64,000 bases of DNA from Candidatus Gracilibacteria bacterium (GTDB taxonomy: Bacteria; Patescibacteriota; Gracilibacteria; BD1-5; UBA2023): NCBI GenBank assembly GCA_028687475.1, contig JAQUAB010000001.1, positions 372,001-436,000 on the forward strand, given 5' to 3'. Below, piece by piece: positions 43,279 through 52,683 of this stretch. The notes under the pieces were generated by a model, which saw only the letters and a list, made by a program, of their open reading frames with translations, was not told where the DNA came from and did no database searches. Made by a program: the position numbers and the translations under genes. Numbering within the stretch: the first letter of the stretch is position 1; the number at the start of each line of letters is the position of its first letter.

Positions 43279-43306
43279 ACTATAATTTTTATTATTTAAT
43301 TGTCAA
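43279..43306 (-). promoter_or_regulatory. promoter of the HD-domain gene
   Basis: TTGACA (43306-43301), 16-bp spacer, TATAGT (43284-43279) on the minus strand, 23 bp upstream of ATG 43256. Confidence 0.7.
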
Positions 43307-43349
43307 ACTTATATTTGACTTTAGTAATATTTTGCATAGAAATTAGTTT

Positions 43350-44006
43350 ATGAAACATGGAATTGTGTACAATGGGGAACAAATCCTGAATGTTCCCAAT
43401 AGCATCACCATCACTCGCTGAATCATGATGATATGAAGCAGTGTTGCCATTGTGCTTGGGTGACCGAATCTCTATCCTGCACTCATATATGCAGCGTGAG
43501 CTATCGGAGATGGACTTGATGGAATTTCTGCACGTGTCCTGAAACAAAAAACAGAATTCGGGAAAAAACTTGACCCCTTCGTCGATGCTACATCTTTCGT
43601 AGCATGACTCACAGCCCTCACTATCACTTCTCCAGAGCTAAATGAGAGACTCCTTCTCACTTCCGCATTGGTGGTACAAACACTCTATAGCTCTCACCTG
43701 ACGTACAAATGGAAATGAATCTCTGATGACAAGAAAAAAGAATTGTGACCAAGTATAATCGGAAAAACCAAGACTGCTATTATGATGATGTCTCTCGTAA
43801 AACTCATGTGAGGAAAACATTTTCTCGAAGATCTCCAGCAGTTTCTCGGAACCTATGGGATCCAATTTCTCGAGTGAAATCTAGAACAAATGGATGCAAC
43901 ACTCCATTCTGCAAGTCTCTGATGAGTAGGCATAGGAATCATGGGAACACTCTGGTGCTGGTACAATTATAACAAAAAGGCAAACAAGATTCTCGAACAG
44001 AAATAG
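43350..44006 (+). CDS. CDP-alcohol phosphatidyltransferase family protein (218 aa)
   Basis: Makes phospholipid by moving a phosphatidyl group from CDP-diacylglycerol to an alcohol. The motif D-G-L-D-G-x2-A-R-x8-G-x3-D-x3-D is complete in GDGLDGISARVLKQKTEFGK followed by KLDPFVDA. Several membrane helices surround it. About ten TGA codons encode Gly, including those in the helices, so the gene is unreadable with the standard code. The alcohol (glycerol-phosphate, inositol or serine) is not clear. It is divergent from the HD gene. Confidence 0.9.
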
Positions 44007-44054
44007 ACTCTTGGAGATTTTTGCTTTTTCCGAGAAAATCAATATTCTCTCTCC

Positions 44055-45074
44055 ATGCCTATCAAGTCGTCCAAAAATCCTGATATCATCCGTACTGTGT
44101 CACCAAAATCCCAAGAAGAGGATATTGTCTCGGAGATTTCTCTGCGTCCTCGAAAGCTCGAAGAATACGTCGGACAGGAACAGATGAAGCAGCACCTCAA
44201 AATCGCAATAGAATCCGCAAAAATCCGCAATGAATCACTCGAACATATTCTTTTCTATGGACCTCCAGGACTTGGGAAAACCACCATCTCCACCATCATT
44301 GCACACGAGATGGGAGCACCTATCAAGAGCACAAGTGGACCAGCTATCGAGAAACAATCGGATATTATTTCTCTGCTCACGAGTCTCACGGAAGGTGAGA
44401 TTCTCTTCATCGATGAGATTCACCGCCTGAAGCCGCAGATAGAAGAAATCCTCTATTCTGCAATGGAAGATTTCCAGATTGATATCATGATTGGGAATGG
44501 AACCTGAGCCACGAGCGTGAAGATGGATATTCCGAGATTCACTCTCATCGGTGCTACTACTCGCCTCTCGAGCCTCTCGAATCCGCTTCGAGACCGCTTC
44601 GGCAATGTGATGAAGCTCGACTTCTACGAGCCAACTGACCTTGCAAAAATCGTCACTCGCTCGTTCCAAATCCTCGGATTCGAGACGATTTCTCACGATG
44701 CCATCCTCTCGATTGCCGAGCGTTCTCGTGGAACTCCACGCATCGCGAACCGCTATGTGAAGATTCTTCGGGATTATGCTACTGTCGGGAAATCCATCGA
44801 TACAAAAACTGAATGTGAAGCGATATTCACCGGATTCGGAGTGGATACCTATGGGCTCGATATCCTCGATCGCAAGCTTCTCTCTCATCTCATGGAATCA
44901 TTCCATGGACGACCAGTCGGACTCTCGACCCTTGCCTCCGTGGTAGGTGAAGAGGTTGCAACTATCGAAGATGTCGTCGAGCCATATCTCCTCCAGATTG
45001 GCTTCATAGAGAGAACACCTCGTGGACGACAGATTACGATGAAGGGAGAAGAATATATCAATTCTTGAAGATAG
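44055..45074 (+). CDS. ruvB: Holliday junction branch-migration ATPase RuvB
   Basis: RuvB drives branch migration with RuvA. 339 residues, family length. Walker A GPPGLGKT at 69-76, Walker [10 protein letters not shown], sensor IGATTR, arginine finger in PLRDRFG, C-terminal winged helix ending [17 protein letters not shown] in MIGNGTGATSV and near the end encode Gly. Stop is TAG. ruvX lies elsewhere in the window; ruvA and ruvC are not here. Confidence 0.97.
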
Positions 45075-45083
45075 AAAATTATT

Positions 45084-46103
45084 ATGTCCAAACTCGAACA
45101 ACCATCATCCCCTTCCCGAAGGGAATTTCTCAAGGGCCTCGGAGTGCTCACACTTGTTCCATGAGCTATTTCTGATGCGCTCGCGAAGGCAAATGTTCCC
45201 ACTTTCCTATGACTCACGGAAAAATATGAAGAATATCAGGAAGCTTTTCTCATGGCACTCGATGAGAAAGCAAAACAAGAACTCCTATCTGCGATTCAGA
45301 AAAATAATCCAGAATTGTATCGGCATTTTGCAAACCAGAAAAACATGGAAGGACACCTTCTCCGTGTCGGATATATGGAACTCGTGTATTTCGGGAAGAT
45401 TCAGAAACCACGGCATCAAATTTCTGAAAAAACTCTTGGGAAAGAAAATATTTTTTCTCCAATACGACTCGACGGAATCCGAGAAAGCAATACCCCATGA
45501 CATACTTGGTACCAAGCACATCTCCCAAAACATCTCCGTACCATAGAACCATTCGACGTCATCCCAGCGGAACAAGATACTGTCGTCATCAATGGAACCT
45601 ATGGTCGATTCGATAGCGGACTCTGCCGAGAACTCACATGGAATGGACGAGAAACAGGAAGAATACTCTCTATCAAGCATGGTGATTGTATCGAACTTCC
45701 TTTTGGGATACTGCAGAAATCCGAAACCACTATCAACGGAATTCCATTTCCGAAAGCAGAAATCAATCCTGCCACTTGAATTCCTCAATGTTCCAAAGTA
45801 GCTCGAACAGTAGCTAACAGTTTCGGTATATCGATTGCACATGCAGGATCAGCTCTCGATTCACTGAAACTCTATGGGAAGAATCATCCTCGTTTCACTT
45901 CTTTCGAGTCTATTCCAGAGATGATTCGTTTCGCTGATATATTCATGCGCTCGAAGAAAAATGTCACTGAAGGACATCGTGCCTTCGGTGCGCGCTATGG
46001 AAACTCTTGGATTATTTTCGATCCTCATTCTCACAATGAACCAGTACAATTATCTGGATATAAAAGAAAAAACGATATCATAGCCATTATATGAGTCTCA
46101 TAA
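45084..46103 (+). CDS. Tat-exported hypothetical protein (339 aa)
   Basis: SRREFLKGLGVLTLVPGAIS is a twin-arginine signal (RRxFLK plus moderately hydrophobic stretch and Ala-rich end). The mature part has TGIPQCSKVARTVANSFG with a single Cys followed, about 60 residues later, by GHRAFGARYGNSWIIFDPHSH; the Cys and His could be a catalytic pair as in NlpC/P60-like enzymes, but I cannot place the family. It follows ruvB by 9 bp. Five TGA encode Gly. Its Tat signal implies a Tat translocase in this organism. Confidence 0.8.
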
Positions 46104-46233
46104 AAAATCTTGCCAAAACAGAAAAATCTCTATAATGAATCCATCTCCTTACAACCCTAGAAAATGGTCGCACAACTTGGTACGAGCACATCAACTCTTT
46201 TCCCGACGATTTCGTAAGGCTTTTTTAATATCC

Positions 46234-46262
46234 AAAATCCTCGCGAAATGCGGGGATTTTTT
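46234..46262 (+). terminator. intrinsic terminator
   Basis: AAAATCCTCGC / GCGGGGATTTT stem with a 5-nt loop and T6, about 130 bp after the Tat-protein gene. Confidence 0.75.
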
Positions 46263-46278
46263 AAAAGAATGATGTTTA

Positions 46279-46515
46279 TTCCTGATTTTGCTTCTTTATT
46301 TTTGTGAGTTTTGACTTTCTGTCGATGAAGTTTTCTTCGAAAATTGCAACTGTTTCTTAGTCTTGCAATTTTAGAAAACAAGTCGGAAACAGAATGCAAA
46401 ACGAACAAACCGAAAAGAAGAAGCTTTTGGTACTTTTCACTTATGAAAAGTACACTGGAAGTTTTGTGAAAGAAATCCTGGATTCTTCGCTTTGCTCAGA
46501 ATGACAGAAACAATA
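46279..46515 (+). repeat. intergenic repeat region with a solo element hairpin
   Basis: The 432-bp gap 46104-46535 has no gene I can support. From 46286 it shares its first 40 or so bases with 41766. It then has a 10-bp perfect hairpin AAAATTGCAA / TTGCAATTTT (46340-46372), the hairpin GTACTTTTCA-CTTA-TGAAAAGTAC (46430-46453), which matches the prmC element, and a GATT...AATGACAG unit (46481-46507). Confidence 0.8.
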
Positions 46516-46535
46516 AATATCTTAATTTTATCCCT

Positions 46536-46982
46536 ATGCGTCAACCAGAATTCTATGCCGCCGTGTTCGGCATCATTCGCAACAATGAAGGGAAAGTCCT
46601 AACCATAAAAAGAAAGAATACTGGATATTCGGATGGATACTACTGACTCCCTGCTGGACATATCGAGTGAATCGAAACTCCAACCGCTTCACTTCGGAGA
46701 GAAATCCTCGAAGAAGTCGGACTCGATGTGGAAGAAAAAGATATGAAATTCCTCATATCTGGACATCGCATCAGTCCTCAATCAGATGGCTCCAATCGTG
46801 TGTATTTTGATTTCTATTATGAAATTCTCCGGTATTCTGGAACTCCTATCAATGGCGAACCAGAAAAATCGGAATGAACCTACTGGATCAACTGGAAACA
46901 AGAAACAAAAATACAATTCCGCGAATATCTCGAACAAATAGAACTCGGAAATACCTACTTCGAAATCGATTATCGTCTCTAA
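46536..46982 (+). CDS. Nudix hydrolase (148 aa)
   Basis: Hydrolyses nucleoside diphosphate derivatives. The Nudix box G-x5-E-x7-R-E-U-x-E-E-x-G-U is complete: GHIEGIETPTASLRREILEE then VGL. The Gly of HIEG is a TGA. Upstream YGLPAGH is the usual lead-in. It is followed after 2 bp by the 126-aa gene. Confidence 0.92.
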
Positions 46983-46984
46983 TT

Positions 46985-47365
46985 ATGGCATCAACAAGCA
47001 CTTTTGAAATCAATGACACCCTACAGATTTCCATGGAACAAGGATTTCCAGTAGAACTCGATATCGAAAAGCATATCGAAAATCCATTCAAGGGAGAAGA
47101 ATTTTCTGAAAAAATCTTTTCTTTCCATGGAAAATCAGGACTTCGAAACTTTGTCGCATATCCTGTTCGTGTATTCCTTGTAGAAAATCGAAATGGAAAA
47201 TGGATTTACTGGTGACTCTGTCAGATACTCGAAACTACTATCGATTATGTAGAACGGAAAACGAATGGAAAATACCGCGTCACAAAGATATTTTCTCCTG
47301 AAGAAATGAAACAAATGTTTGCACTTACCCACCAAAACCATCCTGAACAAAATTATTTTTCTTAA
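46985..47365 (+). CDS. hypothetical protein (126 aa)
   Basis: Compact alpha/beta-looking protein with no signal peptide; one TGA encodes Gly in IYWGLCQIL. No family recognised. It sits 2 bp after the Nudix gene and 11 bp before the VKOR gene, so the three are probably one transcript. Confidence 0.75.
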
Positions 47366-47376
47366 CTTTTTTTCTT

Positions 47377-47865
47377 ATGCGTAAATATATCATCATCGCC
47401 GTTCTCGCCGCTATCGGCATCTTCAATGCTATTGAACTCTCTATTCCTGCCTACCAATATTGGAACGGTGCGAATGCTTCTGTGCTCCAGTCACTTCCCT
47501 GCGATATCAATTCTACTCTCTCATGTAGTGGAATACTGCAAAATCCTCGCGCCATCATCTTCGCAATCGGAGATTTCAAGGTAGCATTCCCGATGATTGC
47601 ACTCGTCGTCTATCCAATTCTCTTCATTATAGCACTCGTCGGATGGTTCACGAAGAAAACTTGTCCGGCAAAAACACTCACCATTCTCGCAGCTGGCGGA
47701 ATCCTCTTCAATAGCTATGTCATCTATCAGGAATTTGTCGTCGGAGTATTCTGTCCACTTTGTGCTCTCTGTACCGCTATCATCATCGCGATTTTCTTCC
47801 TCGCACTATGTATCTGGAAGGGAGAAAAGTGAACTCCGAACTGAAAAGCCGACACCACGAAATAA
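47377..47865 (+). CDS. vitamin K epoxide reductase (VKOR)-family membrane protein
   Basis: Bacterial VKOR recycles the thiol oxidase that introduces disulfides into exported proteins. Four membrane helices; the quinone-side active site is CPLC (in FCPLCALCTA), and a loop cysteine pair is in LPCDINSTLSCSG. 162 residues. Two TGA lie in the short hydrophilic tail after residue 152. A second disulfide-forming protein (DsbB) is at 62627-63178. Confidence 0.9.
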
Positions 47866-47874
47866 TCTAACACC

Positions 47875-48264
47875 ATGAAAGACTTCGAAAAATGGCACAT
47901 CCTGAAATCTCGGATTGACACCAAAGAGCATCGATCTCTCGTGAATGAGCGAGAAATCTGTTATGTGAGCATCGGAGAGAACATTGGCTTCGAACAAAAT
48001 GGAAAAAATGAATTCTTCGAACGACCAGTTATTGTTCTAAAAAAGTTCTGAACGCAAACATTCATAGGCATTCCGCTTACGAGTAAACCTCGAGAATGAA
48101 AATTCTACTTTTCTTTCAAACATGGAGAATCTACTTCATCTGCTATACTCTCGTAGATTCGTCTCTTTGATAACAAGCGCATCGTGCGAAAGATAGGATA
48201 TATCGAAACCTCGGATTTTCAGAATCTCAAATCTGCACCACTACGAAACCTCCTCTCACTATAA
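47875..48264 (+). pseudogene. MazF/PemK-like toxin gene with in-frame TAG
   Basis: Reading with TGA as Gly gives a PemK/MazF-type protein (RPVIVLKKFGTQTFIGIPLT, then KFYFSFK) until TAG at 48154-48156. The frame then continues IRLFDNKRIVRKIGYIE to TAA 48262-48264. The stop falls where the family has Gln in the conserved S-Q-I-R motif; CAG to TAG is one base change. No antitoxin gene is visible next to it. A truncated 93-residue product would lack the C-terminal part. It could instead be a sequencing error. Confidence 0.75.
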
Positions 48265-48429
48265 AAACGGTTCCCTACTTGTGTAGAGAACCTCAGGGTC
48301 CGAAGACTTTTGTACCGATAGTATATCAGAAAAATACAAAAATCAAAATTTATTTTCCTGCCCGTCTTCCGGGCGAAGACCCGGAATCCAGTTCCCTTAT
48401 CTTGAATTCTTAATCTTTAATTTTGAATT

Positions 48430-48795
48430 ATGAAATCCCTCACCCTCCTCATCCCACTCCTCTTCCTCTCATCGTGTTCGATAGACTGGAATGATGAAAA
48501 AGATACGCTATTTACAAAGAGTCTTGAGTGCTCTAAAATAGAAAAAACTCTCTTGCAAGAAAAATTAAATACCTTGAAGAATTCAGACTTAAAACCAAAA
48601 GAATCTTTTTATAGCAAAACCCATAATTCATGCTTATTTATAGCAGTGAATGAATCGACAGCCTGAAAATTTCCTGACTCCCCAGAATGAACATTATACT
48701 TATTTGATTATAATAATTCTAAAAACTTATCTGTTTGAATGCCCACAAAAGCTATAGAATTTAATGAAAAAATTCAAGAACTTAAATGAGAATAA
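48430..48795 (+). CDS. small lipoprotein (121 aa)
   Basis: MKSLTLLIPLLFLSSCSIDW is a lipoprotein signal with lipobox LSSC. The rest is a charged, helix-rich domain with CLFIAVNEST and SPEGTLYLFDYNN. A+T-richer codon use (TTA, ATA, AAA) than most neighbours. No known family. It precedes a membrane protein gene by 17 bp. Confidence 0.78.
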
Positions 48796-48812
48796 CTTAA
48801 CTTTAAATTGCT

Positions 48813-49358
48813 ATGTCTGACCCTACAATTACTGGCGCGCTAATTTGAGCCATATGAGCAATCTTAGGCATACTAATATCTATTTTTTCTCAATTTCTTT
48901 ATTTTCATTTAATAGAGAAGTGAAAACTACGGAAAGAAAGAGAATTTTCCTTTCTAAAAGAATCTTTCTTTCAGAAACAAGAAAAATGTTTTGAACTACT
49001 TACATTAACAGATGAAATCCTTATAAAATTAAAAAATAAACCTTCGATAGATGTAGAATCCTTTGCGGAAAACATTAAACTAAAATATATCCTATTTAAT
49101 ACCACACTGTCTTATTTACCAGATCTTAAGAAAGACATAGAATCTTATTGAACAAATACAAGTATCATTGAAAGAGTATTGCAACTTTCCAATCTATTAA
49201 ACATAGAGGATAATACTCCATTAGCACATATTCAAAGAAAGAATTTAGATGAACTATTAGAATCTTATGGAAAAGAATATGAAGAAACTCATGATACTCT
49301 AAGACAGATAATTTCTACTTATTTAATTCAAGAACAGCAATTACTACTTAATATTTAA
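48813..49358 (+). CDS. single-pass membrane protein with helical cytoplasmic part (181 aa)
   Basis: One N-terminal glycine-rich helix (LIGAIGAILGILISIFSQFL, two of the Gly are TGA) is followed by a long, charged helical domain. Codon use is A+T-rich like the lipoprotein before it. Unknown family. It ends 4 bp before thrS. Confidence 0.75.
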
Positions 49359-49362
49359 TCTT

Positions 49363-51180
49363 ATGAACCTCTCTACTCGCCGCCACTCTCTCTCCCACAT
49401 CATGGCCCAAGCTACTCGCATGGTCATGGGTGCCAATGCCAAGCTCGCTATCGGACCAGATGTCGATAACGGTTGGTATTATGATATCGACTTCGGTGAT
49501 GTCACGCTCGAAGAATCCAAGCTCAAGGAAATCGAGAAAAAGATGCGCGGTATTGTCCGTGAAGGACAAGAGTTTCGTCAGTTTTCTCTCTCTGTCGCGG
49601 ATGCGAAAGTATTTCTCGAGAGCCTCGGCGAAGACTACAAGCTCGAGATGGTCACTGATCTTGCTGCGAAGGGTGAGACAGTGATTTCTTTCTACGCCAA
49701 TATCGGGAAGTTCCAGAATCCTGTGTACAAGGATTTTGCATTTCTCGGAGAATTCTCGACTGCAACCTTCATCGATATGTGTAGCGGGCCTCACGTGCAG
49801 TTCACGAACGAGATTCCAGAAGACTCATTCCAGCTCGACAAGATAGCAGGTGCATACTGGCGGGGGGATGCAAAGAACAAGCAACTCACTCGTATCTATG
49901 GACTCGGATTCGAGACGAAGACTGAGCTCGATGCCTACACGACGATGATGGAAGAAGCAAAAAAGCGCGACCACCGTATCCTCGGAAAGAAGCTGAAGCT
50001 TTTTACTATCTCTGACCTTGTTGGTTCTGGACTCCCACTCATCCAACCGAATGGGATGATCATGCGCAAGGCTATCGAAGAATACCTCTGGCAACTTCAC
50101 CAGGACAAGGGATACGACCGCGTCTGGACTCCACACCTCGCGAAGGAGGATCTCTATGTCACTTCAGGACATGCAGGACACTACCTCGAAGATATGTTCT
50201 CCGTCTACGGAGGAACCAGTAAGGAGAAGTTCCACTTGAAGCCAATGAACTGTCCTCATCATATGCAGATATTTGCGGACAATCAGTTCTCCTACCGTGA
50301 CATGCCAGTTCGTTATTTCGAGCCAGCAACCGTCTACCGTGACGAGAAAACCGGGCAACTCTCTGGACTCACTCGTGTTCGCTCCATCACTCAGGACGAT
50401 GGTCACCTCTTCTGTCGTGTATCGCAAATCAAGGATGAGGTAAGTACCATCGTGGGAATTATCCGCCAATTTTACACGACATTTGGACTCATGGATGGAT
50501 ACTGGGTATCACTCTCCGTGCGTGACCCACAGAATCCGAGCAAGTACCTCGGAAGCGATGAAGTCTGGCAGACAGCTGAAGGCGCGCTCGAAGATGCCGC
50601 GAAAGCCAACGGACTCAACTACAAGCGTATGGAAGGAGAAGCAGCATTCTATGGACCAAAGCTCGACTTCATGTTCAAGGATGCTATCGGACGTGAGTGG
50701 CAACTCGCCACTATCCAGTGTGACTTCAATCTTCCGAACCGTTTCGAACTCAAGTTCACGAACGAAAAAGGTGAAGAAGAACGTCCAGTCGTCATCCACC
50801 GCGCTATCTCTGGTAGTCTTGAGCGATTCATGGGAATCATGATTGAGCACTTCGCTGGAACCTTTCCTCTCTGGATTGCACCAGAACAGGTTCGCATCAT
50901 CCCCGTCGGAGAATCATTCGTTGCCTATGGAGATGAGGTCTACAAGGAACTCCGTGCATCAGGAATCCGTGTGAAGCTCGACAGTTCGAACGATTCACTC
51001 GGCAAAAAGATCCGAAATGCAGAGACAGATCATGTGAACTACATTCTCGTTATCGGTGAACAAGAGATGAATGCTCGTAGTGTTGCAGTCCGCAACTACA
51101 AGACCAAGGCACAATCTACAGAATCCCTCGAAGAGTTCACTCTGAGAATCGTCGAAGAAGTGAAGAATAAGAATTTATAA
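49363..51180 (+). CDS. thrS: threonyl-tRNA synthetase
   Basis: Charges tRNA-Thr and edits Ser-tRNA-Thr. 605 residues, shorter than the E. coli enzyme because the N-terminal TGS domain is absent. The editing domain begins at once (RRHSLSHIMAQATRM, with HxxxH). Catalytic core: MNCPHHMQIF (zinc-binding Cys297 region), motif 2 YRDEKTGQLSGLTRVR, DDGHLFC, motif 3 region HRAISGSLERFMG; anticodon-binding C-terminus (VRIIPVGESFVAYGDEV). No TGA codon occurs in 605 codons. Confidence 0.97.
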   Translation: MNLSTRRHSLSHIMAQATRMVMGANAKLAIGPDVDNGWYYDIDFGDVTLEESKLKEIEKKMRGIVREGQEFRQFSLSVADAKVFLESLGEDYKLEMVTDLAAKGETVISFYANIGKFQNPVYKDFAFLGEFSTATFIDMCSGPHVQFTNEIPEDSFQLDKIAGAYWRGDAKNKQLTRIYGLGFETKTELDAYTTMMEEAKKRDHRILGKKLKLFTISDLVGSGLPLIQPNGMIMRKAIEEYLWQLHQDKGYDRVWTPHLAKEDLYVTSGHAGHYLEDMFSVYGGTSKEKFHLKPMNCPHHMQIFADNQFSYRDMPVRYFEPATVYRDEKTGQLSGLTRVRSITQDDGHLFCRVSQIKDEVSTIVGIIRQFYTTFGLMDGYWVSLSVRDPQNPSKYLGSDEVWQTAEGALEDAAKANGLNYKRMEGEAAFYGPKLDFMFKDAIGREWQLATIQCDFNLPNRFELKFTNEKGEEERPVVIHRAISGSLERFMGIMIEHFAGTFPLWIAPEQVRIIPVGESFVAYGDEVYKELRASGIRVKLDSSNDSLGKKIRNAETDHVNYILVIGEQEMNARSVAVRNYKTKAQSTESLEEFTLRIVEEVKNKNL

Positions 51181-51192
51181 TCCTGTATTTAG

Positions 51193-51226
51193 AAAAAATC
51201 CCTAGGAAATTCTGAGGATTTTTTCT
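51193..51226 (+). terminator. intrinsic terminator of thrS
   Basis: AAAAAATCC / GGATTTTTT stem, 13 bp after the thrS stop, with T-rich tail. Confidence 0.75.
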
Positions 51227-51282
51227 TTTCATCCATCGAAAAAAGAATACAATCCGTATAGAATTTTATTTTTCATCTGAAT

Positions 51283-51732
51283 ATGGAAAATTTTCTTTCA
51301 CTCATGCTTGCCCCTCTGAATCATTGGGGAATCCTTATTTTTGGAATGTTCGTTTTCTTCGTTCTCGGATGGTTCTGGTACAATCCGATCGGATATATCG
51401 GGAGAAAATGGATGGAACTCAATCACCTCGAAAAGCCGAAACCAGAAGATATGCCAAAACCCCATGAATTCGTGGTAATGCTCATAATGCAACTTTTTAT
51501 GGGATTCTCTGTCACATGGATTGTGATGATTCTCTGGCTTCTCGTTGCTATTACACTTACTCCCCTTTTCGCGACACTTTTCGTGGTGAAAATATATATG
51601 GGATTTGTATTCATCAAAGATCTTGGACATTGGTATTTCGAACAAAAACCATTCACACTTGTACTCATTGGCATCGGTTATTGGCTCGTGGGAATTCTTG
51701 CACTGTGTGGATTTCTCACTTTTTTCCTCTAG
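51283..51732 (+). CDS. DUF1761-like membrane protein (149 aa)
   Basis: Four membrane helices. FFVLGWFWYNPIGYIGRKWM at about 25-44 fits the DUF1761 pattern (FxxGxxWY...P..FGKxWM). Function unknown. No TGA. Followed by a terminator that abuts prmC. Confidence 0.8.
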   Translation: MENFLSLMLAPLNHWGILIFGMFVFFVLGWFWYNPIGYIGRKWMELNHLEKPKPEDMPKPHEFVVMLIMQLFMGFSVTWIVMILWLLVAITLTPLFATLFVVKIYMGFVFIKDLGHWYFEQKPFTLVLIGIGYWLVGILALCGFLTFFL

Positions 51733-51763
51733 TTCTCCTTGCAAAATCCTGATAAAACTATAC

Positions 51764-51792
51764 AAACGAATCATTCAACTGATTCGTTTTTT
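51764..51792 (+). terminator. intrinsic terminator directly before prmC
   Basis: Perfect 10-bp stem AAACGAATCA / TGATTCGTTT, 6-nt loop, T6. It ends at the ATG of prmC (51793). Confidence 0.8.
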
Positions 51793-52647
51793 ATGACTCC
51801 TCTATTTCCAGAAAATTATCCTGAAGAATACAAAACGGGGAAAGTGAATTTCTTTGGTCGAGATTTCGTCGTGACTCCTGATGTTCTGATTCCGAGGCTT
51901 GAGACCGAGTGACTCGTTCGTCGAGCAAGACAACTCCTACAATGAACGTACAAAAAACAGATGATAGCAACTGATGGGGAGTCTGAGGGGTGGAAACTGT
52001 TTGAGTCTGATGATAGCAAGAAACCGCTGAGCGAAGCGAACGAGTTTTTTCACCCCTCAGAACCTTTTGGTACTTTTCAGTTATGAAAAGTACATGCTAT
52101 CCCCAAAAACCAAAAACTAATTATCGTCGACATTGGTTGTGGATCAGGTATCATCGGAACTTCTGTTGCAGATCTTGCCGACGAAGTCATATTTCTCGAT
52201 ATTTCCCCTGCAGCACTTTGAATCGCAGAGAAAAATTTCCGCACCCATTTTCCAGACAAAAAAGCACAATTCATTGTCTCTGATTTGCTCGAGAATCTTC
52301 CTGATAGCATCAAAAATTCAGAATCAAAAGTCTTATTTCTCACCAATCTTCCCTATATCAAGGATGAAGACTGGATACATATGAGCGAAGATACGGTTCA
52401 TGAGCCAAAACTCGCACTCTTCGGTGGAGAAAAAACGGGTTTCGAACTGTATGAACGCCTCTTCGAGCAGCTTTCTCACCTCCTCGCCAACCAACTATCC
52501 AACTATCCAACTATCCAACTGTTATTCGAATTCGGATTCGACCAACGTGAAGTTGCAGAATCAGTCATGCAACAATATCCGAACTGGAATTATGAGTTTT
52601 TCGCTGACTATGCAGGCATCGAGCGATTCGGAGAAATCATATTCTAA
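51793..52647 (+). CDS. prmC: release factor glutamine methyltransferase PrmC with repeat insertion
   Basis: Methylates the Gln of the RF GGQ motif; in this genome the substrate is RF1. 284 residues. [18 protein letters not shown] is the conserved substrate-contact region; [14 protein letters not shown] is SAM motif I; NLPY (in [13 protein letters not shown]) is the catalytic NPPY-type motif. Between LLQGTYKK and [10 protein letters not shown] a roughly 45-residue insert (about residues 56-101) is made by a diverged member of the mfd element family. A tandem CCAACTAT repeat further on encodes [10 protein letters not shown]. Confidence 0.92.
51982..52094 (+). repeat. in-frame palindromic element, diverged copy in prmC
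   Basis: Outer stem CTGAGGGGTG (51983-51992) pairs perfectly with CACCCCTCAG (52051-52060). The inner hairpin is GTACTTTTCA (52070-52079), loop GTTA, TGAAAAGTAC (52084-52093). The translation [15 protein letters not shown] ... [14 protein letters not shown] is aligned in frame with the mfd copies (EGW at the start, [12 protein letters not shown] at the end). Confidence 0.88.
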
Positions 52648-52683
52648 ATTCGACGAAAAGAAGTATACGTTCTCACTTGCAAA

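Noticed and set aside
46135-46400. Small plus-strand frame starting MNPSPYNPRKWSHN
   Set aside because: It reads through an intrinsic terminator and into repeat DNA and matches nothing I know; not supported as a gene.
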